From the NCBI GenBank assembly GCA_902627595.1, contig CACOJO010000002.1:1-64000 (forward strand): a stretch of DNA of 64,000 nucleotides, in the 5' to 3' direction. The position numbers and the translations under genes were made by a program. A model generated the notes under the pieces. It was not told where the DNA came from. It saw only the letters and a program-made list of their open reading frames with translations, and searched no databases. Below, in pieces: positions 21,077 through 30,671 of the stretch. The DNA is from an uncultured SAR86 cluster bacterium. GTDB taxonomy: Bacteria > Pseudomonadota > Gammaproteobacteria > Magnimaribacterales > AG-339-G14. Positions within the stretch are counted from its first letter, which is position 1; each line of letters opens with the position of its first letter.

Positions 21077-21610
21077 CTATTTCTTAACTAACTCTCTAAT
21101 CCTCAGAGGAAAATAGTCCTCGCTTAAATCTTCATAAAATTGTTCGAGAGCAATAGGTACAAAAGGAAATGCTAGCTCATCCCAAGGTATTTCATCATAG
21201 GAAAACAATTCAACCTCGAGACTTTCTGTTGTCGGAGAATAAGAATTTTCTTTTATAGAAGCTTTATACAGAACATAAAATTGTCCAATTTGAGGGATAT
21301 CAAACATGAAATAAATATCATCAATTTTTACAGTTGAATTTGTTTCTTCTTTAGTTTCTCTTAAAGCTCCTTCCTGTAAGGTTTCTCCTAATTCCAAAAA
21401 ACCTGCAGGTAAAGTCCATAAACCTTTTCTTGGTTCTATTCCTCTTTTACACAAAAGAACTTTATCGCCACAGTAAGGTAAAGTTCCAACAACCGCATTC
21501 GGGTTATGATAATGAATAAATCCGCAATTGTTGCACACATATCTTTCACGATTGTCGTCTTGGGGTATCTTTTTAGATACTGTTCCACCGCACTGTGTAC
21601 AAAATTTCAA
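21077..21610 (-). CDS. Nudix hydrolase with N-terminal zinc ribbon
   Basis: Residues 1-32 form a zinc ribbon (Cys4, Cys7, Cys26, Cys29), followed by a Nudix domain with the box GETLQEGALRETKEETN. This resembles the zinc-ribbon/Nudix part of NudC (NADH pyrophosphatase), but the 177-residue protein lacks the larger N-terminal domain of true NudC and ends in an acidic tail. It should hydrolyse a nucleoside diphosphate-linked compound, possibly NADH, FAD or ADP-ribose. The substrate cannot be read from sequence. Confidence 0.85.
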   Translation of the reverse strand: MKFCTQCGGTVSKKIPQDDNRERYVCNNCGFIHYHNPNAVVGTLPYCGDKVLLCKRGIEPRKGLWTLPAGFLELGETLQEGALRETKEETNSTVKIDDIYFMFDIPQIGQFYVLYKASIKENSYSPTTESLEVELFSYDEIPWDELAFPFVPIALEQFYEDLSEDYFPLRIRELVKK

Positions 21611-21667
21611 AGTTTTTCCTGCTTAAATTAAGTTAGCAAGTATAATTCAATACCATTTATTAACATA

Positions 21668-22255
21668 ATGATCTCCTTTATAGAAAAAAAACTTAAAAGT
21701 TTAAATCCGAAACAATCGGATAAAAAACTACCCCAAGCAGCAGTACTAATTTTGATTACTGATAACGAAAATGACTACTCGATTGTTTTTACAGAAAGAT
21801 CTAAAAAATTACCATCTCATGCAGGAGAAGTAGCATTTCCAGGAGGAAAAAAAGAAGATGAGGATAAAAACTTAATCGAAACTGTTTTAAGGGAAACATA
21901 TGAAGAAATAGGCATAGGATCTAATTTAATCAAAATATTAGGTCGCATGGATCCTCAAGAGTCAAGATTCGGAATAAGTGTCACGCCTTATGTTGGCTAC
22001 GCAACAGGGAATTTAAAGTTTAAAAAAGACCCTAAAGAAGTAGAGACAATTTTTTCTGTTTCTTTAAACTATCTCAGAAAAAATCCGCAAATATCAAACA
22101 AAATAACCAACGCAAGCGGCGAGACTTTTGAAACTCCAGTGATAAATTATGAAAATCATAAAATTTGGGGATTAACTTTAGGTTTTACATTACAATTTCT
22201 GGAATTAATTGAAATAGATATTGATATACATGATTTATACTTTAGATCAGCATAG
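21668..22255 (+). CDS. NudL-type CoA pyrophosphatase (Nudix)
   Basis: The 195-residue protein carries the CoA pyrophosphatase signature before the Nudix box (LPSHAGEVAFPGGKKE) and the box itself (ETVLRETYEEIG). Family members cleave CoA or acyl-CoA into phosphopantetheine and ADP. A TATAAT at 21641-21646 may be its -10. It is divergent from the other Nudix gene. Its stop lies 26 bases inside the next gene, so the following genes are likely co-transcribed. Confidence 0.88.
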   Translation: MISFIEKKLKSLNPKQSDKKLPQAAVLILITDNENDYSIVFTERSKKLPSHAGEVAFPGGKKEDEDKNLIETVLRETYEEIGIGSNLIKILGRMDPQESRFGISVTPYVGYATGNLKFKKDPKEVETIFSVSLNYLRKNPQISNKITNASGETFETPVINYENHKIWGLTLGFTLQFLELIEIDIDIHDLYFRSA

Positions 22256-22754
22256 TGTTAAAACGGAAGGAGATAATTTTTATATTGCTCCTAACGCTAC
22301 TGTGTTGGGTCAAGTAGAGCTAGGAAAGGATGTAAGTGTTTGGTTTGGAGCAGTAATAAGAGGAGATGTAGAAAAAATCATCGTTGGCAAAGGATCAAAT
22401 ATTCAAGATTTATCTGTTTTGCATGTAGATCCTGGAAGCCCAATAATTATTGGTGAAAATGTTACGATTGGCCATAAGGTAATGCTTCATGGCTGTACCA
22501 TAGGAAACAATTCATTAATTGGCATTAATTCAGTTATCTTGAATAATGTAGAAATAGGAGATAATTGTCTAATAGGAGCGAATACTCTTCTCACAGAGGG
22601 AACAAAAATTCCAGATAATTCGCTTGTTATGGGCTCTCCAGGGAAGGTGAAGAAAGAAATTGATGAGAATTTGAAGATTATTTTAAAAGGTTCAGCAGAA
22701 CATTATGTTGAAAATGGAAAAAGATTTAAGTCAGGTTTAAAGGAGGAAAATTGA
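22230..22754 (+). CDS. gamma-carbonic anhydrase family protein (YrdA/PaaY-like)
   Basis: Left-handed beta-helix of hexapeptide repeats (IGENVTIGHKVMLHGCTIGNN and following). Three His in the positions of gamma-carbonic anhydrase zinc ligands are visible (VLHVDPG, IGHKVMLHG). Relatives include YrdA and PaaY, where the activity is either weak carbonic anhydrase or thioesterase. ATG at 22230 is preferred to an in-frame TTG at 22221. It overlaps the CoA pyrophosphatase gene by 26 bases. Confidence 0.88.
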   Translation: MIYTLDQHSVKTEGDNFYIAPNATVLGQVELGKDVSVWFGAVIRGDVEKIIVGKGSNIQDLSVLHVDPGSPIIIGENVTIGHKVMLHGCTIGNNSLIGINSVILNNVEIGDNCLIGANTLLTEGTKIPDNSLVMGSPGKVKKEIDENLKIILKGSAEHYVENGKRFKSGLKEEN

Positions 22755-23461
22755 TGAATACCGAACTTGTATCATATGAAGTAAATTCCAAGACATTTGA
22801 GGGTTTGCATGTAAAGCCAGAGGCTATAAATGCTCCATGTGTTCTTATCGCTCATACTTGGGCTGGAAGAGATGGGTTTGTTGAAGGCATTGCAAATAAG
22901 CTTGCTGAAGATGGATATAATGCATTTGCTATTGACATGTATGGAGACGGAAAGGTTGGTGAATCTAATGAGGAGAATCAATCGATGATGCAACCCTTAT
23001 TGGATGATAGAAAAAATTTATCTCAGATTATTGTTGGAGCATATGAAGCAGCAAAAAAACTTAAAGGAATAGATACTTCAAATATTGCGATTATGGGATA
23101 CTGTTTTGGCGGCTTAGTTTCTCTAGACCTTGCTAGAAGTGGAGTGGATTTAAAAGGGGCCGTTAGTTTTCATGGTTTTTTGTCTGGTTCTGAAGACCTT
23201 GAAGATAGAGATATTAGCGCGAAACTATTAGTCCTTCATGGCCATTTAGATCCCATGGTAGGCCAAGACCAGATAGACTCTTTTTCTGAGGAAATGAATA
23301 AAAAAAGTGTTGATTGGCAATTACATTCTTTTGGTAATGCCATGCATGCTTTTACAAATCCTGATGCAAATGATCCAAGTTTTGGAACGGTTTATTCGCA
23401 AGATGCCGATCAGAGATCCTGGAAAATCTTTAAAGATTTTTTATCAGAAATTTTTAGTTAA
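22754..23461 (+). CDS. dienelactone hydrolase family protein
   Basis: Alpha/beta hydrolase of about 235 residues. The nucleophile elbow is GYCFGG (Cys, as in true dienelactone hydrolases), the acid is in HGHLDPM, and the His is in AMHAF. Dienelactone hydrolases open lactone rings in chloroaromatic breakdown, but many family members have other ester substrates. The strong AGGAGG at 22741-22746 and the TGATG overlap with the previous stop fix the start at 22754. It precedes alaS by 5 bases. Confidence 0.88.
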   Translation: MNTELVSYEVNSKTFEGLHVKPEAINAPCVLIAHTWAGRDGFVEGIANKLAEDGYNAFAIDMYGDGKVGESNEENQSMMQPLLDDRKNLSQIIVGAYEAAKKLKGIDTSNIAIMGYCFGGLVSLDLARSGVDLKGAVSFHGFLSGSEDLEDRDISAKLLVLHGHLDPMVGQDQIDSFSEEMNKKSVDWQLHSFGNAMHAFTNPDANDPSFGTVYSQDADQRSWKIFKDFLSEIFS

Positions 23462-23466
23462 ACAAC

Positions 23467-26058
23467 GTGAAGTCATCTGAAGTAAGAAAGACTTTCTTAG
23501 ATTTTTTTGTTCAGAAGGGGCACATAGAAGTAGCGAGTTCCAGCCTTGTTCCTATAAATGATCCAACCTTGATGTTTTCCAACTCTGGGATGAATCAGTT
23601 TAAAGATGTATTCCTTGGCACTGAGAAAGTAAATTTTGATAAAGCAACTTCATCTCAAAAATGTGTGAGAGCAGGGGGAAAGCATAATGACTTAGATAAT
23701 GTTGGGTTTACTCTCAGACACCATACTTTCTTTGAAATGCTTGGAAATTTTAGTTTTGGGGACTACTTCAAAGAACAAGCAATAGAGTTAGCCTGGGAAC
23801 TTCTTACAGAAAAATTTAAACTTGATAAAGATAAACTTTGGGTAACAGTCCATGTTGATGACAAAGAGTCAGAAGATATTTGGCTTAAAAAAATAAAGTT
23901 TCCTGCTGAAAGACTCTCAAGACTTAGCGAAGACAATTTCTGGTCCATGGGAGATACAGGTCCTTGCGGACCCTGCTCAGAAATTTTCTATGATCATGGT
24001 GAAGGTCTTCCAGGAGAAGCTCCGCAAGAAGGCGTTGATACAGGTGAACGGTTTGTAGAAATCTATAACTTGGTTTTTATGCAATATAACCGAGATCACA
24101 ATGGCAAACTTTCCAATCTTCCTAAGCAGTGTGTTGACACTGGAATGGGCTTGGAAAGAATTACAGCAGTATTGCAAAAAACTAGCGACAATTATAAAAC
24201 GGATATTTTTAATGACATTATTGAGTCAATTGCCGGAACATTAAATGAAAAAAATCTTTTGAATCCATCATTAAGAGTTATAGCTGACCATCTTAGATCA
24301 TCTGTCTTTTTGATTTCTGACGGCGTGAACCCAAGTAATGAAGGAAGAGGGTATGTCTTAAGAAGAATCATAAGAAGAGCTCTGACTCATGCCTACAAAA
24401 TAAACAATGAAAAAGATTTTTCTTTTTCAGATATTTTTGACGCGTTGGGCGAATCGTTATTAGAAACTTACCCGGATGTCAAAAAAAATAAGACTGTTAT
24501 TTTGGAGGAACTTAAGTACGAAGAAGATCAATTCAGAGAAACTTTAAAACAGGGAATGAGACTTCTTGAGGAAGAAATTAAAGACTCAAAAAAAACGACT
24601 TTGCCCGGAGAGCTTATTTTTAAACTTTATGATACCTATGGATTTCCAGTTGACCTGACGAGAGATTTAGCTCAAGAAAATGAACTAAGCTTGGATCTTT
24701 CCGGCTATGAAAAGCTCATGGCAGCACAAAGAGCAAACGCAAAAAAGGAAAGTAAATTTGTAGCCCTCTTGCCAGCTGCAATTGATTTAGATGATGAGAC
24801 AAAATTTGTCGGCTACGAAGATAGCTCGATCGAATCTGAAATTAAACTAATTTTCAAAGATGGCAAAGAAGTAAAATCTACTTCAGAAGGAGAATGCATG
24901 ATAGTGCTTGACTCAACTCCCTTTTATGGAGAATCAGGAGGTCAAGTTGGTGATAAAGGTAAACTGAGTGCAAAAGGCCTAGAGATTGAAGTATTAGATA
25001 CTCAGAAGATAGGAAATTTTCATCTTCACATTAGTAAGATCAAAAAAGGTTCAATAAATCTTAATGACAGAGTTAAAGCTGAGATAAACACAGAGAGAAG
25101 AAGGGCAATTGTTTCCAATCATTCAGCAACACATCTTATGCACTCTGCTTTGCGAAATATTTTAGGCGAACACGTTCAACAAAAAGGCTCTTTGGTAAAT
25201 GAGGAGAAGTTAAGGTTTGATTTTTCACACAAGCAAAAACTTTCAGAATCTGAAATTGAAAAGATCGAGCAAGAAGTCAATCTAGCAATAACATCTGCTG
25301 AGGATACGCAAATAATTGAAACTTCAATTGAAGAATCCCAAAAGCTTGGAGCAATTGCTTTTTTTGGAGAAAAATATGGCGATCAAGTGAGAGTTTTAAA
25401 AATAGCAGGAGATTACTCCATCGAGTTGTGTGGCGGAACTCATGTAAAAAATAGCTCAGAAATCAAAAGTTTTAAAATAATCTCAGAGACAAGTATTTCT
25501 TCTGGAGTAAGAAGAATAGAGGCAATCTCTGGTGATCTTGCAATTAAGGACAAGGCTGACAATAAAACCGACTTACTTAATACTGCAGAGACTTTTAATG
25601 TTTCGGTCAAAGATTTACCCATATTTTTGAAAGATAAAATTAAATTAATACATTCTTATAAAGAAGATTTAAAAAAACATGAACAGAAGATTTATCAGAA
25701 TTTATTGGATGATTTAAAAGGCAGTTACAAGAGTCTTGGAAAGATAAACATAATTACAAAGAGGATAGATAATCTCAATTTATCTAAACTAAGAGGTGGT
25801 TTAGACAGTCTAAAAAAGGAAGTAAGCAATCTAATAATTATTCTCGTTGGATCTATGGAAGAAAAATCAACAATATTGGTTTCCGTATCAAACGATATTA
25901 CTGCTACTTATGATGCAAGAAATTTGCTAGACTCGCTTTCCGAAATTATAGGAGCGAAAGGAGGAGGAAAGCCGGACTTTGCACAAGCTGGCGGACCAGC
26001 TTCAAATAAACTTGATGAAATATTAATTTCTGCTGAGAAAATTCTAACTGAGATTTAA
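23467..26058 (+). CDS. alaS: alanyl-tRNA synthetase
   Basis: Class II synthetase charging tRNA-Ala. The 863 residues contain the catalytic core ([31 protein letters not shown]), the editing domain with [11 protein letters not shown] and the zinc motif CGGTHV, and the C-terminal dimerisation domain ending [12 protein letters not shown]. Translation starts at GTG 23467, giving [14 protein letters not shown], the usual N-terminus. In Pseudomonas-like genomes alaS sits between recX and lysC; here lysC follows, but recA and recX are not upstream. Confidence 0.97.
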   Translation: MKSSEVRKTFLDFFVQKGHIEVASSSLVPINDPTLMFSNSGMNQFKDVFLGTEKVNFDKATSSQKCVRAGGKHNDLDNVGFTLRHHTFFEMLGNFSFGDYFKEQAIELAWELLTEKFKLDKDKLWVTVHVDDKESEDIWLKKIKFPAERLSRLSEDNFWSMGDTGPCGPCSEIFYDHGEGLPGEAPQEGVDTGERFVEIYNLVFMQYNRDHNGKLSNLPKQCVDTGMGLERITAVLQKTSDNYKTDIFNDIIESIAGTLNEKNLLNPSLRVIADHLRSSVFLISDGVNPSNEGRGYVLRRIIRRALTHAYKINNEKDFSFSDIFDALGESLLETYPDVKKNKTVILEELKYEEDQFRETLKQGMRLLEEEIKDSKKTTLPGELIFKLYDTYGFPVDLTRDLAQENELSLDLSGYEKLMAAQRANAKKESKFVALLPAAIDLDDETKFVGYEDSSIESEIKLIFKDGKEVKSTSEGECMIVLDSTPFYGESGGQVGDKGKLSAKGLEIEVLDTQKIGNFHLHISKIKKGSINLNDRVKAEINTERRRAIVSNHSATHLMHSALRNILGEHVQQKGSLVNEEKLRFDFSHKQKLSESEIEKIEQEVNLAITSAEDTQIIETSIEESQKLGAIAFFGEKYGDQVRVLKIAGDYSIELCGGTHVKNSSEIKSFKIISETSISSGVRRIEAISGDLAIKDKADNKTDLLNTAETFNVSVKDLPIFLKDKIKLIHSYKEDLKKHEQKIYQNLLDDLKGSYKSLGKINIITKRIDNLNLSKLRGGLDSLKKEVSNLIIILVGSMEEKSTILVSVSNDITATYDARNLLDSLSEIIGAKGGGKPDFAQAGGPASNKLDEILISAEKILTEI

Positions 26059-26066
26059 AAATACCA

Positions 26067-27281
26067 ATGTCTAATATAGTTGTCCAAAAATTTGGCGGAA
26101 CTTCACTTGCAGATACTGACAGATTCAAAGCAGTGGCTAAAATTATCAAAGATACATCTAAGAAAGGAAAAAAAGTTGTTGCCGTTGTTTCAGCCATGGC
26201 AGGCGAAACTCAAAGACTGATCGACCTAGCAAAAGAAGTTCAAGAAATTCCTGATCCTAGAGAATATGATGCATTGATTTCTTCAGGCGAGCAGGTATCT
26301 GTAGCTTTATTGGCTATGACATTAAGAAATGAAAAAGTTAACTCAAAATCTTATACTGCTTTTCAACTTGGCCTTAGAACAGATGACTATCATGGAAAAG
26401 CTAGAATTAATTCGATTGACACAAAAAATATTCTCAAAGATATATCTGCAGACATAACTCCAGTCATAACAGGTTTTCAAGGAGTCAATGAAGAAGGAGA
26501 CATTACCACTCTTGGCAGAGGTGGCTCTGACACTTCGGCAGTTGCTTTAGCTGTTGCTTTGGATGCAGAAGAATGTCAAATATATACTGATGTGGATGGT
26601 GTATATACAACAGATCCAAATGTTTATGAAAAAGCAAAAAAGATAGATAAATTAACTTTTGAAGAAATGTTGGAATTATCAAGCTTAGGCGCTAAAGTTT
26701 TGCAAATTAGATCTGTAGAATTTGCCAGTAAATATAATATGCCAATAAGGGTAAAATCTAGTTTTACTAATGATGAAGGAACACTTATCAATGGAGAAGA
26801 AAACATGGAAGATGCTTTAATTTCTGGTGTAACGCATACCAGCGATGATGCCAAGCTAACTATTAGAAAAGTACCTGATATTCCAGGTATTGCGGCAAAG
26901 ATTTTAGACCCTATAAGTTCAAAAGGGATTGAAGTAGACATTATTATCCAAAACGTTTCTGAAGATAAAACCACAGACTTTACTTTCACTGTAAAACGCG
27001 AAAAATCTCAAGAAACAAAAAAAATTCTCTCTAATTTATCTAAAGAATTTGGAGGAGGAGAAATTGAGTTAAATGAAGACATCAGCAAGGTTTCTTTAGT
27101 TGGAGTTGGGATGAAATCGCATGCTGGAGTTGCAGCTACTATGTTTAAAACTTTAGCAGAAAAAAATATAAACATTGAAATGATTTCAACTTCTGAAATA
27201 AAAATTTCTGTTGTGGTTAAAGAGGATCTTGCTCATCAGGCAGTAAAGTCTTTACATGATGCTTTTGGTCTTGAAAAGTAA
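26067..27281 (+). CDS. lysC: aspartokinase
   Basis: Phosphorylates aspartate at the head of the lysine, threonine and methionine pathways. The 404-residue monofunctional enzyme has the kinase motif VQKFGGTSL, the [15 protein letters not shown] site and two C-terminal ACT domains (starting near ISGVTHT and [15 protein letters not shown]). That layout normally gives feedback inhibition by lysine and/or threonine. It follows alaS by 8 bases. The stop lies 2 bases before tRNA-Ser, where csrA would be expected. Confidence 0.96.
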   Translation: MSNIVVQKFGGTSLADTDRFKAVAKIIKDTSKKGKKVVAVVSAMAGETQRLIDLAKEVQEIPDPREYDALISSGEQVSVALLAMTLRNEKVNSKSYTAFQLGLRTDDYHGKARINSIDTKNILKDISADITPVITGFQGVNEEGDITTLGRGGSDTSAVALAVALDAEECQIYTDVDGVYTTDPNVYEKAKKIDKLTFEEMLELSSLGAKVLQIRSVEFASKYNMPIRVKSSFTNDEGTLINGEENMEDALISGVTHTSDDAKLTIRKVPDIPGIAAKILDPISSKGIEVDIIIQNVSEDKTTDFTFTVKREKSQETKKILSNLSKEFGGGEIELNEDISKVSLVGVGMKSHAGVAATMFKTLAEKNINIEMISTSEIKISVVVKEDLAHQAVKSLHDAFGLEK

Positions 27282-27283
27282 TA

Positions 27284-27374
27284 GGAGAGGTGGCTGAGTG
27301 GTTGAAAGCGCTCCCCTGCTAAGGGAGTATGTGGTAATCCTGCATCGAGGGTTCGAATCCCTCCCTCTCCGCCA
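27284..27374 (+). tRNA. tRNA-Ser (GCT)
   Basis: A 91-base cloverleaf with the long variable arm typical of tRNA-Ser. The acceptor stem is GGAGAGG/CCTCTCC with encoded GCCA, the anticodon stem-loop is TCCCCTGCTAAGGGA (anticodon GCT), and the T arm contains GGTTCGAATCC. It starts 2 bases after the lysC stop. In Gammaproteobacteria this tRNA usually follows csrA. Confidence 0.97.
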
Positions 27375-27403
27375 ATATTATTGATAGAGTAGGTTTGTTA
27401 ATA

Positions 27404-28636
27404 ATGAAACTAAAACAAAAAAAATCAGACAAACTTTTTTCTCAAGCTCAAAAGTTAATTCCAGGAGGCATTTTTGGTCATTACAAGTTCGCTGTTAGAG
27501 AAGAAGGTCCAAAATTTTTCTCTAAAGCAAAAGATGCTTATTTTTGGGATGTCGATGGAAATAAATATATAGATTTAATTTGTGGATGGGGACCTATGAT
27601 TTTAGGTTATAACTATTCAAAAATAGATAAGGCTGCGCAGACACAATATGATTTAGGCAATACCGTTAGTGTAGCTTCTCCAGTCATGATCGAACTTGCT
27701 GAAACTTTGACTGATATGATTGATATTGCTGATTGGTCTCTTTTTGGAAAAAATGGAGGTGATAGCACCCAATTAGCTGTTATGGTTGCAAGAGCAGAAA
27801 CTGGAAAATCGAAAATCCTAAAAATTAAAAATGGTTATCATGGAGCTAATGGCTGGATGCAAAATAGAGATAATCCAGGAATAATTGACTCCGATAGTGA
27901 GGAAGTCCTTAGCATTCAATGGAACAGTATCGAAGAATTTGATCAAATGATTTCATCCTTTGGAAATGAAATTGCTTGTTTCATTTCCAGCCCATATGAT
28001 CATCCTACTTCAAAAGATAGTTCTCTCCCTGAAAATGGCTACTGGGAACATATTCAAAATAAATGTAAAGAAAATAATATTGTACTAATAGTAGATGATG
28101 TTAGAACAGGATTTAGAATTGATTTAAAAGGTTCTCATAATGCTTATGGGTTTAGTCCAGATTTAGTGTGTCTAGGAAAAGCAATGGCTAATGGCTATCC
28201 AATTTCTGCTCTTGTTGGTAAAGATTCATTAAAAGATGCAGCAAATAAAGTATATTTTAGCGGGACTCAATTTTTTAATTCAGCTCCGATGGCTGCATCC
28301 AAAGCTACATTAGATGAACTTCAAAAGGTAAATGCTATAGAAACCATGAATGCTAATGGCGAAAGGCTAAAAGATGGTTTGGTTTCTGCCGGAGAAGAAT
28401 TTGGATTCAAAATGAAAGTTACTGGAGTACCTTCAATGCCATATTTTAGAATTGAAGATCAAAATAAAGATCTTCATATTAAATGGACCGATGAGTGCCT
28501 ATCAAGAGGAGTTTATTTAACGAGTTATCATAATCATTTTTTATCGGTTGCTCACGGTGAAACTGAAATAGATGAAATCATAAGAATAGCTTCAGAGGCT
28601 TTCGAAGCTATATCTACCAAATTAATTGAGAAATAA
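27404..28636 (+). CDS. class III (GSA-type) PLP aminotransferase
   Basis: The 410-residue protein belongs to the fold family of glutamate-1-semialdehyde aminomutase. It has the N-terminal FFSKAKDAYFWDVDGNKYIDLICGWGPMILG, the PLP Asp in IVDDVRTGFR and the Schiff-base Lys in LGKAMANGYP. The cofactor-loop motif NSGTEA of HemL reads NGGDST here, so I do not call it hemL. The substrate is unknown; relatives include amino-sugar and amino-acid aminotransferases. ATG at 27404 is preferred over the upstream TTG at 27395. Confidence 0.85.
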   Translation: MKLKQKKSDKLFSQAQKLIPGGIFGHYKFAVREEGPKFFSKAKDAYFWDVDGNKYIDLICGWGPMILGYNYSKIDKAAQTQYDLGNTVSVASPVMIELAETLTDMIDIADWSLFGKNGGDSTQLAVMVARAETGKSKILKIKNGYHGANGWMQNRDNPGIIDSDSEEVLSIQWNSIEEFDQMISSFGNEIACFISSPYDHPTSKDSSLPENGYWEHIQNKCKENNIVLIVDDVRTGFRIDLKGSHNAYGFSPDLVCLGKAMANGYPISALVGKDSLKDAANKVYFSGTQFFNSAPMAASKATLDELQKVNAIETMNANGERLKDGLVSAGEEFGFKMKVTGVPSMPYFRIEDQNKDLHIKWTDECLSRGVYLTSYHNHFLSVAHGETEIDEIIRIASEAFEAISTKLIEK

Positions 28637-28683
28637 ATTTATAATTAAAATTTCTCATCAATTCAACTTATAAATCTTTTTTT

Positions 28684-28689
28684 TATAAT
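28684..28689 (+). promoter_or_regulatory. predicted -10 element with near-leaderless start
   Basis: A perfect TATAAT ends 5 bases before the ATG at 28695. With normal spacing, transcription would begin at about 28696, essentially at the start codon. A weak -35 (TTCAAC, 28662-28667) is 16 bases upstream. No ribosome binding site is visible. Either the mRNA is leaderless or the true promoter lies further upstream. Confidence 0.4.
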
Positions 28690-28694
28690 AAATT

Positions 28695-28982
28695 ATGGAT
28701 ACATTTGAATTGCAAGAACTCAAAACAGCTCTTCTAGAAGAAATTCAAAATGCCTTTAAAGATAAAAAGAATCCTTTGCTCAAAGAGTATGAAGAACAGA
28801 CTGAAAATCTTCTGGCTCTCACTGAACTGATGTCTAAAGAAAAAGATTTAATGCCTCAGGAAAATTTTGATTTAGTCATGGGCCAAGATTATGTAATCCT
28901 TCAGCTAGAAAGATGGATTGAGGATAATCAAAAGATAATTTCACACTGGGATAATAATGAAGAAAGCCTTAAAAAACATTGA
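28695..28982 (+). CDS. hypothetical small acidic helical protein
   Basis: I do not recognise this 95-residue protein. It is rich in Glu and Lys, predicted almost wholly helical (ELQELKTALLEEIQNAF, YEEQTENLLALTELMSK), and has no signal peptide, membrane helix or Cys. The last 26 bases overlap the next gene, so the two should be co-expressed. Codon use looks like its neighbours. It is probably real because the frame is long for this AT-rich DNA and is tightly coupled to a known family. Confidence 0.65.
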   Translation: MDTFELQELKTALLEEIQNAFKDKKNPLLKEYEEQTENLLALTELMSKEKDLMPQENFDLVMGQDYVILQLERWIEDNQKIISHWDNNEESLKKH

Positions 28983-29226
28983 TTTAGAAAGCATTAATCG
29001 AATAATTGAAATGGCTTGGGAGGATAGAACTCCTTTTGAGGTAATTGAAAAAGAATTTTCAATAACTCATGGAGAATTAATTTCCATAATGAGAACCAAC
29101 CTAAAGTCCTCGAGTTTTAAACTTTGGCGAAAAAGAGTAAATGGCAGAAAGACAAAGCATGGAGAACTAAGAAATTTTAAAGTAGGTCGTCACAGATGTG
29201 ACAGACAAGGCAAGTTAAAAAGCTAA
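28957..29226 (+). CDS. TIGR03643 family protein
   Basis: This 89-residue basic protein matches a conserved uncharacterised family recognised by the core RIIEMAWEDRTPFEVIEKEF, then LKSSSFKLWRKRVNGRKTKH. The N-terminal half looks like a helix-turn-helix, and the C-terminal half is strongly basic, so nucleic-acid binding is plausible but unproven. Its ATG lies inside the previous gene, and its stop overlaps the end of the convergent Wzi-like gene by 4 bases. My recollection is that this family often occurs in genomes with photolyase-related proteins, as here. Confidence 0.82.
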   Translation: MKKALKNIDLESINRIIEMAWEDRTPFEVIEKEFSITHGELISIMRTNLKSSSFKLWRKRVNGRKTKHGELRNFKVGRHRCDRQGKLKS

Positions 29227-30671
29227 AAACGATATTTAAAATCCAAGCCAATAATATTCTTATCTAATATTTTTCCCCTGTAAGAAAGTGTTTCACTGAG
29301 ACTCATCAGGTTCAATCCCACGTCAATTTTTGTGTTTACTTTAAAATCAAAATTTAAAATAATCCCAAAAAAATCATCATTTATCGTTCCCCAGGAATTT
29401 TGGACACCACTATTGTCCTTATTTAAATTTCCATAAAACATTGAAAACTCAATATTTGTGAGATTATTTACCTCTCCATTAAAAGATAAATGAACATAAT
29501 TAGAGTCTCCATCGATAAATGCTCCCAGAGGACTTCCTTTGTACCTATACCCACTTGTATATGAACCATGTTCGTAAATCACATTTGTTCCAGTATCCTG
29601 ACCGTTGTAATAAGTATCTATGTACTCTATGACTAGACTATTAAACTTACCATTTTTAAGATACGTGAATTCTGTCCCGCCTAAATAAAATGTCCTCCAC
29701 GGCCAGTAATCTGTTCCATCTTCTCCGATGTACTGTCCATAAAAACTCCAAACTAAATCTTTTATGGTAAAACTATATTTTAGATCAACACCCGCTAATT
29801 CATTATCTATATTTGAATCTCCTGATCCTTGGTGAGTAGATGCATCTCCCCTGACAGCATCCCAAAGGGCTTTAAAGCTATTGTCTTTTCCATCACCGCC
29901 AAACATAATCGACCTAGTTAAACCTATAGTTAAACCATTTACAGGATTAAAGGACAAACGTCCGCCTATTAAAAAAGGATTTTTTATTGACCTATTTCTT
30001 TCTAATTGGTTTGCAAAAAATGAAAAATTTAACTTACCAAAACTTCTTATTAAAGGAAGAGGTGAAGTAAATCCTTCCAAAGATCTAATAAATAGACCAG
30101 GTGAGGATTTGGAATAGTTTGAAAGTATCAAGCTTGCATGGTGAGAAGGCCCCCACCATCTATCATAATTTCCAACTCCTAAAATAAAATTACCGGAGAC
30201 TACTGCAAAGTAAGAGTCGCTAAAGTCATACTTTTTTTCCTCGTAAGGATCCTCAATAGAAGAAATTGAAATTTTAGTTGCAAATCTTTCCCCCAAATAA
30301 GAAGTTGAAAAAAAGATAGAATTTTTATCCTTGAATTTACTATCAATAAACCTAAAAGGATTAAACTCTGAATTCGAGGAGAATCCAAATTCATTAATAA
30401 ACTTTTTGGACTCTTTATCTAAGATAAGTTCTGCAACAGCAATATATTCATTCATCAAAGACATATTGTTAAACATATCTTCATTTGGACTTCTGATAAG
30501 CGCTAAAGGAATTGGATAAGCAGATGAGTCAATGGAAAAATTATTTTTGATAGATAGGTATTCTAATTTTTTTACTTTGAATTCGTCTTTTCCGCTTAAC
30601 CAGGGATCAGAAAAAGCTGGAAAAGACAAAAAGCTGATTATAAGAATTTTAAAAAAATAACTATTCCACAT
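29223..30671 (-). CDS. Wzi-like capsule assembly outer-membrane beta-barrel protein
   Basis: The 482-residue precursor has a signal peptide ending near AFS (about residue 21), alternating beta-strand pattern throughout and a C-terminal Phe (LDFKYRF), as in outer-membrane barrels. GVGNYDRWWGPSHHASLILSNYS, followed by an RSFG segment, matches the Wzi/capsule assembly family, which anchors or exports surface polysaccharide. Its start overlaps the galE stop by 11 bases, linking it to UDP-galactose supply. No other capsule genes are in the window. Confidence 0.8.
   Translation of the reverse strand: MWNSYFFKILIISFLSFPAFSDPWLSGKDEFKVKKLEYLSIKNNFSIDSSAYPIPLALIRSPNEDMFNNMSLMNEYIAVAELILDKESKKFINEFGFSSNSEFNPFRFIDSKFKDKNSIFFSTSYLGERFATKISISSIEDPYEEKKYDFSDSYFAVVSGNFILGVGNYDRWWGPSHHASLILSNYSKSSPGLFIRSLEGFTSPLPLIRSFGKLNFSFFANQLERNRSIKNPFLIGGRLSFNPVNGLTIGLTRSIMFGGDGKDNSFKALWDAVRGDASTHQGSGDSNIDNELAGVDLKYSFTIKDLVWSFYGQYIGEDGTDYWPWRTFYLGGTEFTYLKNGKFNSLVIEYIDTYYNGQDTGTNVIYEHGSYTSGYRYKGSPLGAFIDGDSNYVHLSFNGEVNNLTNIEFSMFYGNLNKDNSGVQNSWGTINDDFFGIILNFDFKVNTKIDVGLNLMSLSETLSYRGKILDKNIIGLDFKYRF

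Noticed and set aside
27404..28636. hemL (glutamate-1-semialdehyde aminomutase).
   Set aside because: The fold is right, but the HemL cofactor-loop motif and surrounding sequence differ (NGGDST), and the chain is more like other class III aminotransferases.
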